Shown here: positions 14,691 through 22,730 of the stretch, in pieces
Numbering within the stretch: position 1 is the first letter of the stretch
Layout of the letters: every line of letters starts with the position of its first letter
Source: Pseudoalteromonas luteoviolacea NCIMB 1944
Lineage (GTDB): Bacteria > Pseudomonadota > Gammaproteobacteria > Enterobacterales > Alteromonadaceae
Assembly: GCF_001625565.1 (NCBI RefSeq)
Contig: NZ_AUXS01000013.1
Coordinates: 124,001 to 188,000, forward strand
Length of the DNA stretch: 64,000 bases
Reading direction: 5' to 3'
Made by a program: the position numbers and the translations under genes
Notes under the pieces: model-generated
What the model was told of the DNA's origin: nothing
The model's input: the letters and a program-made list of their open reading frames with translations, nothing else
Databases searched by the model: none

Positions 14691-14884
14691 ATCTAACTTA
14701 TAACGGAGAGGCTATTTGCGTAGATAGCGAACAGTCTTTACAGCAAATTATTGTCAGTAAAGGGGCGAAACCGCCTTTTGCTGTTGCGTTAAACGGCCAA
14801 TTTGTACCAGCCGGACAACTTCCTGACACTAAGCCCAACAGTGGTGACAGTATTGAAGTCCTCTCACCTATTCAGGGGGGTTAA
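14687..14884 (+). CDS. thiS: Sulfur carrier protein ThiS
   Basis: Ubiquitin-fold sulfur carrier of 65 residues ending in the required Gly-Gly (SPIQGG). ThiF adenylates this terminus, sulfur is then added as a thiocarboxylate, and ThiG uses it for the thiazole. The start overlaps the thiO stop by four bases and thiG begins directly after its stop codon, so the three are probably translationally coupled. Confidence 0.96.
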   Translation: MNLTYNGEAICVDSEQSLQQIIVSKGAKPPFAVALNGQFVPAGQLPDTKPNSGDSIEVLSPIQGG

Positions 14885-15682
14885 GTGAGTAGTTCAGATC
14901 ACGAACAATTGAATATATACGGCGAATACTTTGATAGTCGTCTGCTCATTGGATCTGCTTTGTATCCGTCACCTCAAATTATGCAACAGGCGATACACAG
15001 CTCAGGTGCCGAGATAGTGACAGTCTCATTGCGCAGGCAAAATTCAGTATCTGCTGGTGAAGACTTTTGGCAGCTGATCAAAGAAACAGGCCTAAAAGTA
15101 TTGCCCAACACAGCAGGTTGTCACAGTGTAAAAGAAGTGATAACACTGGCACAAATGTGTCGAGAAGTATTCAAAACCGATTGGATCAAGTTGGAATTGA
15201 TCGGCGATGAATACAATTTACAGCCTGATCCATTCGGCTTGCTGGAAGCCACTGAAATACTCCTAAAAGAGGGATTTAAAGTACTTCCTTATTGCACTGA
15301 TGATTTGGTGTTGTGTCAGAGGTTAGCGGATCTTGGCTGTGAAGTACTGATGCCTTGGGGAGCGCCGATTGGTACGGGGAAAGGCTTAATTAACGCATAT
15401 AACCTGAAAACCATACGAGAGCGTTTACCTGAGCACACCCTGATTGTTGATGCAGGCTTAGGCGTGCCGTCACACGCCTGTACTGCGTTGGAGCTGGGTT
15501 ATGATGCGGTGCTACTAAACAGTGCTGTTGCGGGGGCAGGTGATCCGGTTAAAATGGCAAAAGCATTTTCCCACGCTGTTGAAGCCGGTCGCATGGGCTA
15601 TGTAGCAAAAGCGATGCCTGAAAAAGAAGTCGCAGCGCCTTCAACCCCAACTATGGGAATGCCTTTTTGGCATCAAAATTAA
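14885..15682 (+). CDS. thiG: Thiazole synthase
   Basis: TIM-barrel enzyme that joins DXP, dehydroglycine and ThiS-thiocarboxylate into the thiazole phosphate. 265 residues from a GTG immediately after the thiS stop. The N-terminal motif [16 protein letters not shown], the DXP-imine lysine in WIKLELIGD, and the phosphate-site [13 protein letters not shown] and [16 protein letters not shown] match ThiG. The ribosome binding site is supplied by the G-rich 3' end of thiS (CAGGGGGG). Confidence 0.96.
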   Translation: MSSSDHEQLNIYGEYFDSRLLIGSALYPSPQIMQQAIHSSGAEIVTVSLRRQNSVSAGEDFWQLIKETGLKVLPNTAGCHSVKEVITLAQMCREVFKTDWIKLELIGDEYNLQPDPFGLLEATEILLKEGFKVLPYCTDDLVLCQRLADLGCEVLMPWGAPIGTGKGLINAYNLKTIRERLPEHTLIVDAGLGVPSHACTALELGYDAVLLNSAVAGAGDPVKMAKAFSHAVEAGRMGYVAKAMPEKEVAAPSTPTMGMPFWHQN

Positions 15683-15699
15683 AGAATTTAGGAGTTAAA

Positions 15700-17220
15700 G
15701 TGTCGAAAGTTGTTTGGAGTATCGCTGGTTCTGACTCGGGAGGTGGAGCAGGAATTCAAGCTGATTTAAAAGCAATGCACAGTTTTGGAGTACAAGGTTG
15801 CACGGCGATAACTGCACTGACTGCGCAAAATAGTTTGGGTGTAGAATCTCTCAACGCGGTATCTACAGACGTGATCGAAGCGCAATTATTGGCGCTTGAA
15901 TCCGATATGAAAGCGTCAGTCATAAAGATTGGCATGCTTGCTAATGTACAGCAAATTCAGCTCGTTGCTGAGCATATATCACGCTACAAGCAACGTTGGG
16001 ACACGCCACCCACTGTGGTATATGATCCTGTGGCCATCGCGACAAGTGGCGATGCACTGACCGAAGAAGATACCGTTGATGCGCTGAAAACCCACTTGCT
16101 TCCCTTGATCGATGTGATAACGCCAAACACACATGAAACCCAATTATTGACAGGTGTGTATTTGATCGGACCTGATGCGGTACGAGAAGCGGCTGAAAAA
16201 TTGCGTGCATTTGGCGTTCAATCTGTGGTGATTAAAGGTGGACATTGGGATTATCCAAAGGGATATTGCATTGATTACTGCTGGCATCAAGAAGAAGAGT
16301 ATTGGTTGGGGAATGAGTCAATAAACACGCCGCACACACATGGTACTGGGTGTAGTTTGTCATCCGTGATCGCAGCAAGTTTAGCAAAAGGGTACCCGTT
16401 AAAAGATGCTTTTATCTTAGGTAAGGCGTATATCAATGCGGGCTTAAAATCTGCGATACGCTACGGCGAAGGTATTGGACCGGTGGCACATACTGCGTTT
16501 CCTCATAACATCGCCGACTATCCACAAGTTATTGAAGCGGGGAGTTGGTTGGGTGATGAACTTGAGCTTTGTGTGCCAGATGATTACAACTATGCGGCTG
16601 GGTTCGCGCCTATTGAGGGTGATTTAGGTTTATATGCTGTTGTTGATACCCTTGACTGGGTTGAGCTTTGTTTAAAGCATGACGTTAAAACAGTCCAGCT
16701 TCGCATCAAGGATGCTGACTCTCCAACCCTTGAACAGGATATTGCTAAAGCAATAGAGCTTGGTAACACCTATGGTGGTCGTGTGTTTATCAATGATCAT
16801 TGGCAACTTGCGATAAAGCACGGTGCTTATGGTGTGCACTTGGGACAAGAGGACTTAAATGTTGCGGATTTAAATGCCATTAAACAAGCTGGGTTACGTT
16901 TAGGCTTATCGACACATGGTTTTTATGAAATGCTACGCGCGCACAATTACCGCCCAAGTTATTTGGCCTTTGGTGCTATCTACCCAACCACAACCAAAGA
17001 TATGACGGGACAAATTCAAGGGCTAGAGAAGCTGCGTCATTTCGTACCATTAATGAAGTCGGAGTACCCGACGGTTGCTATTGGCGGGATCGATTTAGGG
17101 CGAGCCAGTGAAGTGGCAGACACAGGAGTCGGCAGTGTTGCAGTTGTACGTGCAATTACTGAAGCGCAGTCACCTGAGCAAGCTATTGTCAATCTTAAGC
17201 AGGCTATAGGCGAGCCATGA
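15700..17220 (+). CDS. thiDE: Bifunctional HMP(-P) kinase / thiamine-phosphate synthase (ThiD-ThiE fusion)
   Basis: Fusion protein of 506 residues. Residues 1 to about 270 are ThiD: WSIAGSDSGGGAGIQADLKA, the KIGML segment, and the anion-hole/catalytic THGTGCSLSSVIAA. It phosphorylates HMP-P to HMP-PP. After a linker, about residue 300 onward is ThiE: LGLYAVVDTLDWVE, TVQLRIKD, VFINDHWQLAIKHGAYGVHLG, and AFGAIYPTTTKDM. It joins HMP-PP to thiazole-P. I start at the GTG at 15700, which has AGGAG (15690-15694) five bases ahead; the longer frame begins with TTG inside thiG. The last bases overlap thiF (ATGA). Confidence 0.93.
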   Translation: MSKVVWSIAGSDSGGGAGIQADLKAMHSFGVQGCTAITALTAQNSLGVESLNAVSTDVIEAQLLALESDMKASVIKIGMLANVQQIQLVAEHISRYKQRWDTPPTVVYDPVAIATSGDALTEEDTVDALKTHLLPLIDVITPNTHETQLLTGVYLIGPDAVREAAEKLRAFGVQSVVIKGGHWDYPKGYCIDYCWHQEEEYWLGNESINTPHTHGTGCSLSSVIAASLAKGYPLKDAFILGKAYINAGLKSAIRYGEGIGPVAHTAFPHNIADYPQVIEAGSWLGDELELCVPDDYNYAAGFAPIEGDLGLYAVVDTLDWVELCLKHDVKTVQLRIKDADSPTLEQDIAKAIELGNTYGGRVFINDHWQLAIKHGAYGVHLGQEDLNVADLNAIKQAGLRLGLSTHGFYEMLRAHNYRPSYLAFGAIYPTTTKDMTGQIQGLEKLRHFVPLMKSEYPTVAIGGIDLGRASEVADTGVGSVAVVRAITEAQSPEQAIVNLKQAIGEP

Positions 17221-17969
17221 GTGAGGAATTAACCGATAGAGAGCGGCTGAGGTACAGTCGGCATATCTTGTTAGATAAAGTCACTGAAGCAGGCCAAATA
17301 CAGCTCAAATCAGCTCATGTAGCAGTTATTGGTTGCGGCGGGCTAGGTAGCCCTGTTTTATTTTATCTGGCGGCCAGTGGCATCGGCACTTTGTCATTTT
17401 ATGATGATGATAAAGTCGAGTTGTCTAATCTGCAGCGTCAAATCTTGTATAAAGTTAATCATTTGGGTCAAGGCAAAAGTCTTGCTGCTAAAAAAGTGTT
17501 GGCAAGTTTGAACAATGATATTCAACTCAATCCATATAATCTACGCCTCTCCAAAGATAACATTGAAGCGCAATTAAAAGAGGTTGATTGGGTCGTGGAT
17601 TGTAGTGACAATTTCGCCACACGTTATTTACTCAATCAATATTGCTTTGATAATGGCAAGGTGTTGATCTCGGGGGCAGCGCAAGCCACCAGTGGTCAGT
17701 TTGGCTTTTTTGATTACCGTGAACAGAGTGCATGTTACGCATGTTTATTTCCTGAAACAGAGCAGAGTCGTGAAGGTCTCAACTGTCAAAATGCAGGGGT
17801 GATGAGCCCGTTGTTGGGTATGGTTGGTTCAATGCAAGCACAAGCTGTGTGTAACGCGATATTAGGTTTGCAAAAAGGGGAGAGCTTTTTTGTGAGCATT
17901 GATGCATTAACGCTTATGCAAAGGCGGTTTGCTTTAGCGAAAGACCCTGCATGTAAAGTGTGTAATTAA
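17217..17969 (+). CDS. thiF: ThiS adenylyltransferase ThiF
   Basis: E1-like enzyme of 250 residues that adenylates the C-terminal glycine of ThiS. The N-terminus RYSRHILLDKVTEAGQ is the common start of ThiF/MoeB proteins. The ATP-binding VAVIGCGGLGSPVLFYLA, the conserved DDDKVELSNLQRQ and the catalytic DCSDNFATRYL follow. Zinc is bound by CYAC and the C-terminal CKVC. The MoeB alternative is unlikely because of the thiamine-operon context. It is the last gene of the operon and is followed by a strong terminator. Confidence 0.94.
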   Translation: MSEELTDRERLRYSRHILLDKVTEAGQIQLKSAHVAVIGCGGLGSPVLFYLAASGIGTLSFYDDDKVELSNLQRQILYKVNHLGQGKSLAAKKVLASLNNDIQLNPYNLRLSKDNIEAQLKEVDWVVDCSDNFATRYLLNQYCFDNGKVLISGAAQATSGQFGFFDYREQSACYACLFPETEQSREGLNCQNAGVMSPLLGMVGSMQAQAVCNAILGLQKGESFFVSIDALTLMQRRFALAKDPACKVCN

Positions 17970-18003
17970 ATCAATTTACGCAAAGTGCTGGCTAAGATAC
18001 ATG

Positions 18004-18026
18004 AAAAGGCCCAGAGTGGGCCTTTT
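18004..18026. terminator. Bidirectional terminator between thiF and psd
   Basis: Perfect ten-base stem AAAAGGCCCA (18004-18013) / TGGGCCTTTT (18017-18026) with a three-base loop. The A- and T-rich ends make it functional for both the thiamine operon and the convergent psd gene. Confidence 0.9.
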
Positions 18027-18033
18027 ACGTTTG

Positions 18034-18900
18034 TTATTGATTGATGGTCGCAAATGGCGTGCCCATTCTTGTCACCGTTTCAGGCTGTTGATCCGCGAGG
18101 AATTCAGCGGTTTCTGGACCCCAGGATAGAATGACGGTCGAACCGAGCTTAAAACGGCCCATTTCATCACCTTTTTTCAATTTAATTGCTTGCGGCCCAT
18201 CCGTAGGGTAATCCCAACTAAATACATCTTTGCCAGCTGGTGGAGTTACTGTACCAGCCCAGATTGTTTCGATGCTCGCTACGATGGTCGCACCAACAAG
18301 AACCATAGACAGAGGGCCAATCTCAGTATCAAAAATAGCTACGACTCGTTCGTTTCTAGCAAAAAGGTTTGGAACATTTTGTGCTGTTAATGGATTTACG
18401 GAGAAAAGGTCTCCGGGCACGTAAATCATTTTTTTAAGTACACCATCTACTGGCATATGAATGCGGTGGTAGTCTTTAGGCGCCAAATAGATAGTCGCGA
18501 ATTTACCACCAAGGAATGGGGCGACGTCTTGTTCATTACCCCCTAGCAGTGTTTGCAGGCTATAATCATGGCCCTTTGCTTGGATAATTTGACCATCAAC
18601 TACATCTCCTAACTGGCTAATCGCCCCATCCACAGGGTGCGCGATGATATGCTCTTCAGTCGCTAACGGGCGAATACCAGGTTTAAGCGGACGAGTAAAA
18701 AACTCATTGAAGGTCTTATAATGCGCAGGATCTTCGTACAATGCCTCACTCATATCAATCTTATACTGTTTGATAAACAGCTTGATCAATTGAGTTGTAA
18801 GCGCGCCGGCTTGGGCTGCGGCAAGTTTCCCCACTAAACGTGACACCGCGTGTTTAGGCAGCGCATATTGCATTGCAATTTTTATTTTATCCAAGTTCAC
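18034..18900 (-). CDS. psd: Phosphatidylserine decarboxylase proenzyme
   Basis: Inner-membrane enzyme that makes phosphatidylethanolamine from phosphatidylserine. 288 residues, as in the E. coli group. The conserved [20 protein letters not shown], the [11 protein letters not shown] segment with a catalytic Asp, the membrane-site [10 protein letters not shown] and the cleavage motif LGST are all visible. Self-cleavage between Gly253 and Ser254 would give a beta chain and a pyruvoyl alpha chain. It is followed upstream on the same strand by rsgA, a pairing seen in many gammaproteobacteria. Confidence 0.96.
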   Translation of the reverse strand: MNLDKIKIAMQYALPKHAVSRLVGKLAAAQAGALTTQLIKLFIKQYKIDMSEALYEDPAHYKTFNEFFTRPLKPGIRPLATEEHIIAHPVDGAISQLGDVVDGQIIQAKGHDYSLQTLLGGNEQDVAPFLGGKFATIYLAPKDYHRIHMPVDGVLKKMIYVPGDLFSVNPLTAQNVPNLFARNERVVAIFDTEIGPLSMVLVGATIVASIETIWAGTVTPPAGKDVFSWDYPTDGPQAIKLKKGDEMGRFKLGSTVILSWGPETAEFLADQQPETVTRMGTPFATINQ

Positions 18901-18989
18901 ATTATTTTCCTGAAGTATCTTGCCAAGAGCGTATCCGCTGCCATTGGCATTATTTAATTTAACTTATCTAAATCCGATGATGGATAATA

Positions 18990-20042
18990 TCAAACTCTGG
19001 GTGCACGTGCACCTGCACGGCCATCAGCCATTGATTCTAAGATACGGTGGTAGCTGTCAAAACGCAGTTCACTGATTGCGCCTTGCTCAACGGCTTCGGT
19101 GATTAAGCAGCCTGGATCATTTAAGTGCTTGCAATCTCTAAAGCGACATCCGCCGATAAATTCTCTAAATTCCTTAAAGCACCAAGTGACGCGCTCTACT
19201 TCTAAGTGCCATAAGCCAAACTCTCTGATCCCTGGACTGTCAATGAGATTGCCGCCAGTAGGCAGATGGTGGAGTTTTGAAACAGTCGTAGTATGCTGCC
19301 CAAGGCCGCTATTTTCGGAGACTTCCTGCGTGAGTATATCGGCGTCGGGTAAAACGGTATTGACCAAGGTGGATTTACCGACGCCTGATTGTCCGACAAA
19401 AATATTATTTTTGTCTTTTAATAAATCTTTCAGCTCATCAATACCTTCACCTGATTTGTTACTAACAAGTAGCACGCGATAGCCCAAATCACGATAGATA
19501 TCAAGCACCTCATCGACATACTCGAGGCCTTCTTGATCAAGTAGATCAATTTTATTGAGCAGCAATATGGGCTCAATACCCATGTCTTCACATGCAACTA
19601 GGTACCTATCAATAATTTGAGGTGTAAATTCGGGTACAACCGCTGACACCATTAATATTTGGTCAATATTGGCTGCGACCACCTTCACGCCATCGTAGAA
19701 GTCTGGACGGGTGAGTTGAGACCGTCTTTCTTCAACAGCTTCAATAACGCCAGCTAAATCTCCCTCGCTTACTTTTGCCCGGCGGAAAATAACATTGTCA
19801 CCGCATACAAGGCTACCGACGGTGCGACGAATGTTGCAACGCAGGACATCGCCTCCTTCGACTTCAACATCCGCATGTTGGCCAAAGCGGCTTACAACAA
19901 TAGCTGGCTCGGTTGGTCCGAGGTTGTCTGATTGCCACTGTAATTCAGCAGTTTCACTGTGTTTGGCCTTAGCCAAACGTTTTTGTTGGTTGGCCTTTAT
20001 CCGTCTGGATTGGCCTTGACTGAGTTTTTTACGTTTTGCCAT
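18990..20042 (-). CDS. rsgA: Ribosome small-subunit GTPase RsgA
   Basis: Circularly permuted GTPase that helps late maturation of the 30S subunit. 350 residues from the ATG at 20042-20040; that start gives [23 protein letters not shown], matching the family N-terminus, while the longer frame adds an unrelated 17 residues. An OB-fold comes first, then the G4 motif LLNKIDLL, G1 [14 protein letters not shown] and G3 [10 protein letters not shown] in the permuted order. The zinc motif [14 protein letters not shown] follows. It lies upstream of psd and diverges from orn. Confidence 0.95.
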   Translation of the reverse strand: MAKRKKLSQGQSRRIKANQQKRLAKAKHSETAELQWQSDNLGPTEPAIVVSRFGQHADVEVEGGDVLRCNIRRTVGSLVCGDNVIFRRAKVSEGDLAGVIEAVEERRSQLTRPDFYDGVKVVAANIDQILMVSAVVPEFTPQIIDRYLVACEDMGIEPILLLNKIDLLDQEGLEYVDEVLDIYRDLGYRVLLVSNKSGEGIDELKDLLKDKNNIFVGQSGVGKSTLVNTVLPDADILTQEVSENSGLGQHTTTVSKLHHLPTGGNLIDSPGIREFGLWHLEVERVTWCFKEFREFIGGCRFRDCKHLNDPGCLITEAVEQGAISELRFDSYHRILESMADGRAGARAPRV

Positions 20043-20216
20043 ATCTATAAACTCACGAGACGAATTATTGCGAATGATTGGTGTATAAGCCATTCATAGG
20101 CTATAACTCAATAAAAATGCCCCGCTTTGTAAAAAAAAGCTTTTGGTCGAGTGATGAAGCTAATATGATATATCTAATTGCATTGGATCTAAAGGAAAGT
20201 ACCGTTAAGGTAATGT

Positions 20217-20762
20217 ATGTCTTTTCATGAATCAAACTTGGTCTGGCTCGACCTAGAGATGACAGGGCTAGAACCTAAAACAGATAAAATTCTCGAAATT
20301 GCAACTGTGATAACAGATTGCGATTTAAATGTGCTTGCTGAAGGTCCAGTGATCGCGATTCATCAAAGTGATGAGTTGCTTGATAATATGGATGAGTGGT
20401 GTACCAATCAACATGGCCGCTCAGGGTTAACAGCCCGCTGTAAAGCGAGTACTTTTAGCGAAGCAGACGCGATAGCACAAACTCTCGACTTCTTGAAGCA
20501 GTGGGTACCGCCGGGCAAATCACCTATGTGTGGTAACTCCATCGGGCAGGACCGTCGTTTCCTTCACAAGTATATGCCAGAACTTGAAGCATACTTCCAT
20601 TATCGCAACCTTGACGTGAGCACGATTAAAGAGCTTGCAAGGCGTTGGCGACCAGAACTTTTAAATGATATCAAAAAGAAAAGCTCGCATTTAGCGCTAG
20701 ACGATATCAAAGACTCCATTATGGAGTTGAAGGTTTATCAAGAAAAATTCTTCAATTTATAA
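20217..20762 (+). CDS. orn: Oligoribonuclease
   Basis: 3'-to-5' exoribonuclease that degrades two- to five-base RNAs and pGpG, the breakdown product of cyclic-di-GMP. 181 residues. DEDDh catalytic residues are visible: Asp12 and Glu14 in WLDLEMTG, the central [31 protein letters not shown] stretch (central Asp), and the C-terminal H and D in [14 protein letters not shown] lies upstream of the ATG. It diverges from rsgA, the common arrangement. Confidence 0.96.
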   Translation: MSFHESNLVWLDLEMTGLEPKTDKILEIATVITDCDLNVLAEGPVIAIHQSDELLDNMDEWCTNQHGRSGLTARCKASTFSEADAIAQTLDFLKQWVPPGKSPMCGNSIGQDRRFLHKYMPELEAYFHYRNLDVSTIKELARRWRPELLNDIKKKSSHLALDDIKDSIMELKVYQEKFFNL

Positions 20763-20770
20763 AAAAAAGC

Positions 20771-20798
20771 TTGCAAAGCATTTTGTATCTTGTAGAAT
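20771..20798 (+). promoter_or_regulatory. Putative promoter of the tRNA-Gly cluster
   Basis: TTGCAA (20771-20776) and TAGAAT (20793-20798) are separated by 16 bases and followed by a GC-rich discriminator (CCTGCCCCGC). This is the pattern of stringently controlled stable-RNA promoters. It begins eight bases after the orn stop codon. Confidence 0.6.
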
Positions 20799-20803
20799 CC
20801 TGC

Positions 20804-20860
20804 CCCGCTTGAAACGACAAGCTCTTAAGGCTAAGAGCGAGTTGATTAAGCGGGTTTTGT
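20804..20860 (+). terminator. Terminator-like nested hairpin ahead of the tRNA-Gly cluster
   Basis: Outer stem CCCGCTT (20804-20810) / AAGCGGG (20848-20854), inner stem GCTCTTA (20821-20827) / TAAGAGC (20832-20838), then TTTTGTT. It can terminate the orn transcript or act as a leader attenuator for the tRNA cluster, because the putative promoter lies just before it. Confidence 0.55.
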
Positions 20861-20885
20861 TCAAAATATCTGAGCAAACTATGAA

Positions 20886-20935
20886 GCGGCACTAGCTCAG
20901 CTGCTAAAACGTTAGACGCGACTCGTCGCGCTCCA
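20886..20935 (+). repeat. tRNA-Gly-like element 1 (degenerate, 50 nt)
   Basis: The first 18 bases are identical to the tRNA-Gly 5' end and 23 of the first 26 match. After that the tRNA body is replaced by a 24-base segment with the hairpin CGCGA-CTCG-TCGCG, ending in CTCCA. The D-stem is broken (GCTC/AAAC) and no anticodon or T arm exists. The next repeat starts exactly 76 bases downstream, the length of the intact tRNA gene. Confidence 0.75.
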
Positions 20936-20961
20936 GCGGACAATTTAGAGCAAACTGTGAT

Positions 20962-21037
20962 GCGGCACTAGCTCAGCTGGTAGAGCGCGACCTTGCCAAG
21001 GTCGAGGTCACGAGTTCGAACCTCGTGTGCCGCTCCA
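20962..21037 (+). tRNA. tRNA-Gly (GCC), copy 1
   Basis: 76 bases including the encoded CCA. Acceptor stem GCGGCAC/GTGCCGC; D arm with GCTC/GAGC; anticodon stem CGACC/GGTCG with loop TTGCCAA, anticodon GCC (glycine GGC/GGU); T arm CACGAGTTCGAACCTCGTG. The five copies are identical in sequence. Confidence 0.98.
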
Positions 21038-21074
21038 ACAAAAAAAGTCTTATTAAATGATAAGCAAATATGAT

Positions 21075-21124
21075 GCGGCACTAGCTCAGCTGCTGAAACG
21101 TTAGACGCGACTTGTCGCGCTCCA
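21075..21124 (+). repeat. tRNA-Gly-like element 2 (degenerate, 50 nt)
   Basis: Same type as element 1, with hairpin loop CTTG and GCTGCTGAAACG instead of GCTGCTAAAACG. It starts exactly 76 bases before tRNA copy 2. Confidence 0.75.
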
Positions 21125-21150
21125 GCGGACAACTTAGAGCAAACTATGAA

Positions 21151-21226
21151 GCGGCACTAGCTCAGCTGGTAGAGCGCGACCTTGCCAAGGTCGAGGTCAC
21201 GAGTTCGAACCTCGTGTGCCGCTCCA
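21151..21226 (+). tRNA. tRNA-Gly (GCC), copy 2
   Basis: Identical to copy 1, 76 bases with encoded CCA, anticodon GCC. It is followed by the same A-rich spacer (AAAAAAAGTCTTATTAAAT...) found after copy 1, showing that a larger unit was duplicated. Confidence 0.98.
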
Positions 21227-21262
21227 AAAAAAAGTCTTATTAAATAATAAGCAAACTGTGAT

Positions 21263-21312
21263 GCGGCATTAGCTCAGCTGCTGAAACGTTAGACGCGACC
21301 TGTCGCGCTCCA
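21263..21312 (+). repeat. tRNA-Gly-like element 3 (degenerate, 50 nt)
   Basis: Same type; it has GCGGCATTAGC (one change in the 5' copy) and hairpin loop CCTG. It starts 76 bases before tRNA copy 3. Confidence 0.75.
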
Positions 21313-21338
21313 GCGGACAACTTAGAGCAAACTATGAA

Positions 21339-21414
21339 GCGGCACTAGCTCAGCTGGTAGAGCGCGACCTTGCCAAGGTCGAGGTCACGAGTTCGAACCT
21401 CGTGTGCCGCTCCA
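21339..21414 (+). tRNA. tRNA-Gly (GCC), copy 3
   Basis: Identical to copy 1. It is directly followed, after a 47-base spacer (AACTTTCAGTTTTATTCGAC...), by copy 4 with no tRNA-like element between. Confidence 0.98.
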
Positions 21415-21461
21415 AACTTTCAGTTTTATTCGACTGTTAAAATAATGAATAGTCCTATGAA

Positions 21462-21537
21462 GCGGCACTAGCTCAGCTGGTAGAGCGCGACCTTGCCAAG
21501 GTCGAGGTCACGAGTTCGAACCTCGTGTGCCGCTCCA
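21462..21537 (+). tRNA. tRNA-Gly (GCC), copy 4
   Basis: Identical to copy 1, anticodon GCC. The spacer after it repeats the spacer after copy 3 with one substitution. Confidence 0.98.
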
Positions 21538-21584
21538 AACTTTCAGTTTTATTCGACTGCTAAAATAATGAATAGTCCTATGAA

Positions 21585-21634
21585 GCGGCACTAGCTCAGC
21601 TGCTAAAACGTTAGACGCGACCTGTCGCGCTCCA
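21585..21634 (+). repeat. tRNA-Gly-like element 4 (degenerate, 50 nt)
   Basis: Same type as element 1 with hairpin loop CCTG. It is followed 76 bases later by a second degenerate element rather than by an intact tRNA. Confidence 0.75.
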
Positions 21635-21660
21635 GCGGACAACTTAGGGCAAACTATGAA

Positions 21661-21710
21661 GCGGCACTAGCTCAGCTGCTAAAACGTTAGACGCGACCTG
21701 TCGCGCTCCA
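21661..21710 (+). repeat. tRNA-Gly-like element 5 (degenerate, 50 nt)
   Basis: Identical over its 50 bases to element 4; only the 26-base tail differs slightly (AATTTAGAG versus AACTTAGGG). It starts 76 bases before tRNA copy 5. Confidence 0.75.
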
Positions 21711-21736
21711 GCGGACAATTTAGAGCAAACTATGAA

Positions 21737-21812
21737 GCGGCACTAGCTCAGCTGGTAGAGCGCGACCTTGCCAAGGTCGAGGTCACGAGTTCGAACCTCG
21801 TGTGCCGCTCCA
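21737..21812 (+). tRNA. tRNA-Gly (GCC), copy 5
   Basis: Identical to copy 1, last of the cluster. A pyrimidine-rich stretch follows it, with no clear stem-loop terminator before the rpsF promoter. Confidence 0.98.
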
Positions 21813-21893
21813 ACTCCTTTCTTAATATTCTTTCTTTTTTTCAAATTCTTATAACTTTTTTCTCTATTAATTCCGAATTCTTGCATAAAAAGA

Positions 21894-21922
21894 TTGCTTA
21901 TTTTTAGCACTATGCGTAAAAT
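21894..21922 (+). promoter_or_regulatory. Putative promoter of rpsF operon
   Basis: TTGCTT (21894-21899) and TAAAAT (21917-21922) are 17 bases apart, followed by a GC-rich discriminator (ACGCGCTC), as expected for a growth-rate-controlled ribosomal protein promoter. Confidence 0.7.
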
Positions 21923-21941
21923 ACGCGCTCTTTCGGCCATA

Positions 21942-21995
21942 TTAGTCGTTCCTTGCCTTAACCCGGCCGGCCGAAACGGGACGAGGCTATACTAA
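21942..21995 (+). promoter_or_regulatory. Structured rpsF leader (candidate S6:S18 autoregulatory element)
   Basis: The leader can fold as TTAGT (21942-21946) / ACTAA (21991-21995), GCCT (21955-21958) / AGGC (21984-21987) and CCCG (21962-21965) / CGGG (21977-21980), with a GC-rich loop containing CCG. It ends 15 bases before the rpsF start. An S6:S18-binding hairpin with a conserved CCG is known in rpsF leaders of many bacteria. I infer that this is the same element from position and shape; the full consensus was not checked. Confidence 0.5.
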
Positions 21996-22010
21996 CCGTA
22001 AGGAATATCC

Positions 22011-22352
22011 ATGCGTCATTACGAAATCGTATTCATGGTTCACCCAGACCAAAGTGAGCAAGTTCCAGGTATGATCGAGCGTTATACTGGTTCTATCACT
22101 GAAGCTGGCGGTACTATCCACCGTTTAGAAGACTGGGGTCGTCGTCAACTGGCTTACCCAATCGAAAAGCTTCACAAAGCACACTATGTTCTTTTGAACG
22201 TTGAAGCGCCTACTGAAGTAATCAACGAACTTGAAACTTCTTTCCGCTACAACGATGCAGTGCTACGTAACCTAGTTATGCGTACTAAAAACGCTGTAAC
22301 AGAAGCTTCTCCTCTTGCTAAAGAAGAGAAAAAAGAAGCAGCATCTGCTTAA
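22011..22352 (+). CDS. rpsF: 30S ribosomal protein S6
   Basis: Small-subunit protein that binds 16S rRNA together with S18. 113 residues. The N-terminus [18 protein letters not shown] and the core [26 protein letters not shown] match bacterial S6. The alanine/glutamate/lysine-rich C-terminal tail (EEKKEAASA) is of the kind that RimK can extend with glutamates. AAGGAA lies just ahead of the ATG. It is the first gene of the rpsF-priB-rpsR-rplI operon. Confidence 0.98.
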   Translation: MRHYEIVFMVHPDQSEQVPGMIERYTGSITEAGGTIHRLEDWGRRQLAYPIEKLHKAHYVLLNVEAPTEVINELETSFRYNDAVLRNLVMRTKNAVTEASPLAKEEKKEAASA

Positions 22353-22389
22353 TCGTTATTGATTCGGATTTGACTCACCTCTAGAGGTA

Positions 22390-22719
22390 ATGGTGCAAAA
22401 TCAAGCAGACCCATATACAAACCAGTTTGTTTTATCTGGGATTGTTTGCAAAACACCGAAATATAGTCAAAGTCCTGCTGGCATAGCACATTGTATTTTT
22501 GTTTTAGAGCATAAATCGATGCAAGTTGAAGCCGACCTTAACCGTAACAGTTATGTTCGTATTCAAGTTGTAGCCAGTGGTGATAAATTCCGAAGTCAAC
22601 TAGAGCATTTATACGTTGGGCAAGGGTTGCAAGTTAGGGGATTTTTAAATCGCCACGAAAGCCGAAATGGTTTGAGTCAACTTGTACTACATGCACAACA
22701 TATTGAAAGAATTAATTGA
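22390..22719 (+). CDS. priB: Primosomal replication protein N (PriB)
   Basis: Single-stranded-DNA-binding OB-fold protein used with PriA and DnaT to restart stalled replication forks. 109 residues; [31 protein letters not shown] and the C-terminal [16 protein letters not shown] match PriB. Its place between rpsF and rpsR is the classic gammaproteobacterial position. The ATG at 22390 is only two bases after AGAGG; the next codon, GTG at 22393, has better spacing and may be the true start. Confidence 0.9.
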   Translation: MVQNQADPYTNQFVLSGIVCKTPKYSQSPAGIAHCIFVLEHKSMQVEADLNRNSYVRIQVVASGDKFRSQLEHLYVGQGLQVRGFLNRHESRNGLSQLVLHAQHIERIN

Positions 22720-22730
22720 GGAAATTACTC

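Noticed and set aside
20886..21740. Integrase attachment sites within the tRNA cluster
   Set aside because: Typical att sites copy the 3' part of a tRNA next to an integrase. Here the 5' part is copied and no integrase or foreign genes are present.
20886..21812. CRISPR-like array of repeats
   Set aside because: The repeats are complete or partial tRNA-Gly sequences with recurring, not unique, spacers, and no cas genes are present.
21743..21940. 65-codon minus-strand frame over tRNA copy 5
   Set aside because: It is made of the reverse complement of the tRNA gene and the rpsF promoter region.
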